In this document: in pieces, positions 60,720-64,000 of the stretch
How positions within the stretch are numbered: the stretch's first letter is position 1
Layout: each line of letters opens with the position of its first letter
Source: Desulfitobacterium hafniense DCB-2
Lineage (GTDB): Bacteria; Bacillota; Desulfitobacteriia; Desulfitobacteriales; Desulfitobacteriaceae
DNA length: 64,000 nucleotides
Direction of reading: 5' to 3'
Assembly (NCBI RefSeq): GCF_000021925.1
Contig: NC_011830.1
Location: 1,140,501-1,204,500, forward strand
Position numbers and translations under genes: made by a program
Notes under the pieces: model-generated
The model's input: the letters and a program-made list of their open reading frames with translations, nothing else
The model's database searches: none
Told to the model about the DNA's origin: nothing

Positions 60720-60844
60720 CTATACACATTGTATATAATATCCGCTTAACAATCAATGTTTCTGTATAATTTACTTCGTTATTCCAATGCATTAAGCTTG
60801 ACTTAATTATTTATATCTTTATCAAGCTATACAATGTATATAGC
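60720..60844. promoter_or_regulatory. two related palindromes in the divergent regulatory region
   Basis: CTATACACATTGTATATAAT at 60720-60739 and GCTATACAATGTATATAGC at 60826-60844 share CTATACA...TGTATATA. The second is a near-perfect palindrome near the UroD-type gene promoter; the first lies next to the regulator gene. With the site at 59014 they give a consensus CTATACA-N1to4-TGTA(G)TA, a candidate operator for the PucR-type protein. Confidence 0.55.
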
Positions 60845-60885
60845 ACGCATAATATCATTCGAACATTTTTAAGGAGGGTTTTGTA

Positions 60886-61902
60886 ATGACCATTACAAAA
60901 AGAGAAAATTATCTTATGGCAATGAACCATGAAAAGCCCCTTTGGACGCCCGTTTTTTTGTATGACAACGCTGCCGTCGGTTTTTGTGCCGCACCTGGCC
61001 CCTGGTTTGAGAAAGGTCCGGTCGGCGGTGGCTACGACGGATTCGGGGTGCGCTGGATTACTCCCGAATCGGGGAGCGGCACACCAATTCCCGCTCCCAA
61101 TGAATATATTCTTACTTCGGAAACGGTTCAGGACTGGAAAAAACTTGTCAAGTTCCCCAATGTCAATGATTTCGACTGGGAAGATTATGCTAAGGCCGAA
61201 TTGACACCTTACAACAGGAACGAAGTGACGATCGATTTCGGCAGCGGAAATGGTCCCTTCGAGCGTCTGGCTGCTCTGATGGGTTTCGAAGAAGCACTCA
61301 TTGCACTTCTCGAAGAACCTGAAGCCTGTGATGAATTGATCGGAGCTATTGTTGACTATAAGATCGAAGTTGCTGAAAAAGTGGCAAAATACTACAAAGC
61401 TGATTATTTTACAAATTATGATGATATTGCTACGGAACGAGGTTTGTTCATGTCTCCGAGCACTTTCCGTAAAATCATCAAACCCCATACCAAGCGCATG
61501 TACGATGCTATAAGATCTTTGGGCATGCAGCCCATACAACACACCTGCGGCTATGCTCAGGACGTCATCGAGGATTTCATCGAGATGGGCGCTCAGGCGT
61601 GGACCTCTGTGCAGCCAACTAATGATATTGTCGCGCTTCAGAAAAAATATGGCGATAAAATTTCCTTTATTGGCGGTTTTAATACCAATGGCCGGGCGGC
61701 ACAGGTGGACGCCACCGATGAAGAAATTGTGAAAGAGGTCTATCGCACCCTTGACACCTATGGCCCGCAGGGAAGTTTCATTTTCTTTGCCTATAAGCTT
61801 GCAAACACGTTGGATATGAACAAGTTTATGGCTGAATGCATGCGAGCTATTGGCCCAGCAATCGCTCGTTCAATGGAGAATGCCGGGCTTAGCCAAGTTT
61901 AA
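60886..61902 (+). CDS. UroD-family substrate:corrinoid methyltransferase
   Basis: 338 residues of the uroporphyrinogen-decarboxylase-like methyltransferase family (MtvB/MtaA/CmuA branch). NYLMAMNHEKPLWTPVF start, zinc-ligand region QHTCGYAQDVIEDFIEMGAQ, and FIGGFNTNGRAAQVDATDEE. Together with the corrinoid protein and the pterin methyltransferase it forms a three-part demethylase such as vanillate O-demethylase; the actual substrate is not known. AAGGAGGG upstream. Confidence 0.9.
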   Translation: MTITKRENYLMAMNHEKPLWTPVFLYDNAAVGFCAAPGPWFEKGPVGGGYDGFGVRWITPESGSGTPIPAPNEYILTSETVQDWKKLVKFPNVNDFDWEDYAKAELTPYNRNEVTIDFGSGNGPFERLAALMGFEEALIALLEEPEACDELIGAIVDYKIEVAEKVAKYYKADYFTNYDDIATERGLFMSPSTFRKIIKPHTKRMYDAIRSLGMQPIQHTCGYAQDVIEDFIEMGAQAWTSVQPTNDIVALQKKYGDKISFIGGFNTNGRAAQVDATDEEIVKEVYRTLDTYGPQGSFIFFAYKLANTLDMNKFMAECMRAIGPAIARSMENAGLSQV

Positions 61903-61942
61903 GAGCCTATCCTGTTATAGCCATCCTGCTATAAATGAATGA

Positions 61943-61996
61943 GGGGCTGTCGCAAAACGTTTATAAATTAACGTAAGGCGGCAGGCCCTGTTTTTC
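61943..61996 (+). terminator. terminator after the UroD-type gene
   Basis: GGGGCTGTCGC pairs with GGCGGCAGGCCC (with a bulge) and is followed by TGTTTTTC. The rest of the 338-base gap 61903-62240 is A+T-rich with no gene. Confidence 0.7.
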
Positions 61997-62240
61997 TAGA
62001 AAATTGGCCGCGAGTACTGACTGACCGGCCGTATTTGCATGTTCCGATATTTTATATATAAATTGATTTTTATTGAAATATTTTTCTTAACAAATAGCAA
62101 CCTCTTTATGTGAAAGGGAACACTTAAAAAATTATAACAATGCAGAACCTATGGAAAAACATAATCTATGAGTTTCTCTATAATCAACTACGTTTGTTTA
62201 TCGAAATCCATAGAAAATGATAAATAGGAGGGAGCAAGAT

Positions 62241-63704
62241 ATGGGTGATCAGACAGTTATGGAAGAACATGTAAAATTCATTAATTTTTCCTTTACTCTT
62301 ATCTATTGGTTTGCGTTTTTGGCGACTTTAATTTTAAGCCTTATTGGGATTTTTTCTAACTCTTATTCGGCGATTATATTAGCTGTCGGTGCGACCTTTC
62401 AATCTATACTGATTTATTTTAAAAAGCCAGCCGACATTGTCAGTGCTCTCATTATTTTGGTTGGTTTTGCCGCACCTTCCAACATTGCAATGGATATCCC
62501 CGCGTCTGCAGGGGTGTATGGAACCATGTTTTTGTGCATTGCGGCCACATATCTTAGTGGCAGGCTCATAGCAATAAGTGGCATAGCTGAAATCTGTTTT
62601 CTTTTGTTTATAGGAATAGTCCAACGGGCCTATAATTTCAATGAATTTATGGCATCTGTTTTCGGGATGGTCTTTGTCGTTTGTTTCCTGCTTTTCTTGA
62701 CTCTGGCAGGAAACAAAATAATCAAGAGAGTTATCGCCAAAGAAGCTGAGGCCAAAGGACACCTTACCAACCTAAGTAAGACATTGGACACTATCCTTTT
62801 GAGTACTGCCAGCCTGGACAAATATGTCGGCAATTGTTATCAAAGTATCGCTTCTGTAAAGGAGTCCAGCAACACCCTAACCCGAGCCATTCAAGAGATA
62901 ACCCATGGGGTTATCAGCCAGACCGATAGTATCACTCACATCAACATCGGGATAAAGGATGCCAATCAGGAATTCATCAGAATCAATGAAATATCCAAGC
63001 AATTAACCGAAGTTTCCCAAAAGGCAAGTGAAGTTGTATCGGCAGGTTCCGAAAAAATCCATCTGATGGATAATCAGATGGACATTATTAAGGAGACCTC
63101 TACCAAAGCTTGTGCGACAGTCCAGGAACTGGACAGTAATATGGAGGAAGTTAATCGCTTCCTTTCCGGTATCAAGACGATTTCAGATCAGACCAATTTA
63201 TTGGCCCTAAATGCGGCCATAGAGGCAGCGAGAGCAGGGGAATCTGGAAAAGGCTTCGCGGTGGTCGCCGATGAAGTGAGGGTGCTTGCCGAACAAACAA
63301 ACATTGCGGTTCAGCAGATTAACAATATCATAAATCAAATTAATGCCAAAACCAAAAATGTCCTGGATGAGGTGAACAGGGGCAATATCGTCGCTGAGGA
63401 AGGCGGAATCGCAGTAAAGTATGTATCAGATAGTTTTGAAAGTATTCACCTGTCCTTTATGAATATTGAACGAGCAGTATCCAACCAATTCAGCAAAATC
63501 AGTGAGACATGGACTTTACTGGAAAGTCTGCAGGATGAAGTCCAGAGTATCGCAAGTATTTCCGAGGAACACGCTGCTGCTACAGAAGAAATGAATGCTA
63601 TTTCCGAAGAACAAGCAGCAAATATTGAAGCGATTTCCAATCTCATGGGGGATGTCAAGCAAGCTAACGTTGATTTGCTCGATGCTGTGAATCTAAAGAA
63701 TTAA
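62241..63704 (+). CDS. methyl-accepting chemotaxis protein with six-helix membrane domain
   Basis: 487 residues from ATG 62241, 8 bp after AGGAGG; an ATG at 62217 overlaps that site. Residues about 12-150 form six membrane helices with almost no extracellular loop, so there is no periplasmic sensor. The C-terminal part is an MCP signalling domain (TISDQTNLLALNAAIEAARA, GKGFAVVADEVRVLAEQTN). It is transcribed after the methyltransferase gene, so a related cue is possible. Confidence 0.93.
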   Translation: MGDQTVMEEHVKFINFSFTLIYWFAFLATLILSLIGIFSNSYSAIILAVGATFQSILIYFKKPADIVSALIILVGFAAPSNIAMDIPASAGVYGTMFLCIAATYLSGRLIAISGIAEICFLLFIGIVQRAYNFNEFMASVFGMVFVVCFLLFLTLAGNKIIKRVIAKEAEAKGHLTNLSKTLDTILLSTASLDKYVGNCYQSIASVKESSNTLTRAIQEITHGVISQTDSITHINIGIKDANQEFIRINEISKQLTEVSQKASEVVSAGSEKIHLMDNQMDIIKETSTKACATVQELDSNMEEVNRFLSGIKTISDQTNLLALNAAIEAARAGESGKGFAVVADEVRVLAEQTNIAVQQINNIINQINAKTKNVLDEVNRGNIVAEEGGIAVKYVSDSFESIHLSFMNIERAVSNQFSKISETWTLLESLQDEVQSIASISEEHAAATEEMNAISEEQAANIEAISNLMGDVKQANVDLLDAVNLKN

Positions 63705-63794
63705 AAGCTCCTGACCCGTTGGAATAATCAAGTAAACAGTGCCTCCTACAGTAATCTCTATTAATCTGTAGTACAACGCAAGCTGATTAAAACA

Positions 63795-63840
63795 AATACC
63801 GGGAGTAGCGCTTAAAATGCTGTTCTCGGTATTCTTATTC
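63795..63840 (+). terminator. probable terminator after the MCP gene
   Basis: AATACCGGGAGTAGC pairs with GCTGTTCTCGGTATT with two mismatches, followed by CTTATTC. Nothing else recognisable lies between 63705 and the right edge. Confidence 0.55.
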
Positions 63841-64000
63841 AGTCATATTAACTTTTAGGTACGCTAATCTCCCATGAAAAGTTCGCTCCAAATTTCCAAG
63901 CTCGGGTCTGTTGACAAACAGGGTAAATTCTAACAATCGAGGGCCATCAACAAAGAGTAACCCGAGGATTTCTCAGATTATGGGTGGGCTCCACAGCGGA

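Noticed and set aside
60811..61542. Minus-strand 243-codon frame opposite the UroD-type gene
   Set aside because: Antisense to a motif-complete methyltransferase gene; its start and content resemble no known protein.
57300..61902. Cobalamin riboswitch near the corrinoid genes
   Set aside because: No B12-box-like sequence was found upstream of either operon.
1..64000. CRISPR array
   Set aside because: No regularly spaced direct repeats with unique spacers; the only tandem repeats are the 9-bp units at 4134 and the 42-bp units in the coiled-coil gene.

Overview
The window looks like a chromosome segment of a strictly anaerobic Firmicute of the Peptococcaceae, most likely Desulfitobacterium (D. 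hafniense-like). The grounds are the heliobacteria-type nif order, clostridial Shine-Dalgarno sequences, a corrinoid O-demethylase-type methyltransferase cluster, a Tat-exported fumarate-reductase-like flavoprotein and a 2-hydroxyacyl-CoA dehydratase set. This assignment is inference from gene content; no database was consulted.

Layout: (1) 1-1853, 5' part of a minus-strand PEP/pyruvate-binding protein. (2) 1972-13303, a complete molybdenum nitrogenase operon: nifI1-nifI2-nifH-nifD-nifK-nifE-nifN-nifX-fdx-nifB-GNAT-nifX2-nifV. (3) 13484-19884, a nitrogen-regulation block: HutP-family RNA-binding protein, ammonium transporter, an IS110 element, two PII genes and a TM-less MCP/Cache protein between them. 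(4) 20178-24315, a TRAP transporter with two binding proteins. (5) 24405-42030, housekeeping and accessory genes: HtrA, tRNA-Lys, guanidine-I riboswitch with an SMR exporter pair, speE, pdxR/pdxST, threonine dehydratase, SRAP peptidase, threonine aldolase, HAD, TipAS regulator, an ABC-F protein with an attenuator leader, and NagZ. (6) 42151-45814, two divergent ECF sigma/anti-sigma pairs. (7) 46002-46487, a ccmA/ccmB remnant. (8) 46493-52454, a minus-strand cluster of two dehydratase-type subunits, their ATP-dependent activase, an acetyl-CoA-synthase-like protein, a soluble MCP and a CooC-like ATPase. (9) 52656-55964, an exported flavoprotein reductase, its FMN-binding lipoprotein and a LysR regulator. 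(10) 56072-61902, a corrinoid methyltransferase system with a PucR-type regulator and a His-rich/G3E GTPase pair. (11) 62241-63704, a membrane MCP.

The strongest candidate for an undescribed system is regulatory. The nif leader carries two copies, and the amt leader one copy, of the same RNA module: a short stem-loop, then three NAG triplets (NAG-N5-NAG-N3 or N5-NAG) running into the 5' arm of an intrinsic terminator. The gene between the two operons encodes a HutP homologue that keeps the His-x3-His and C-terminal His residues that bind metal and ligand in HutP; HutP recognises clustered NAG triplets. The nif and hutP promoters also share the 15-mer GTATACAGTGTTCTT, starting exactly 50 bp upstream of each proposed -10. 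Together these suggest that a HutP-family antiterminator controls nitrogen fixation and ammonium uptake. A second candidate is the dehydratase/ACS-like/CooC/MCP cluster at 46.5-52.5 kb, which combines ATP-driven low-potential electron transfer with a stand-alone ACS-type domain.
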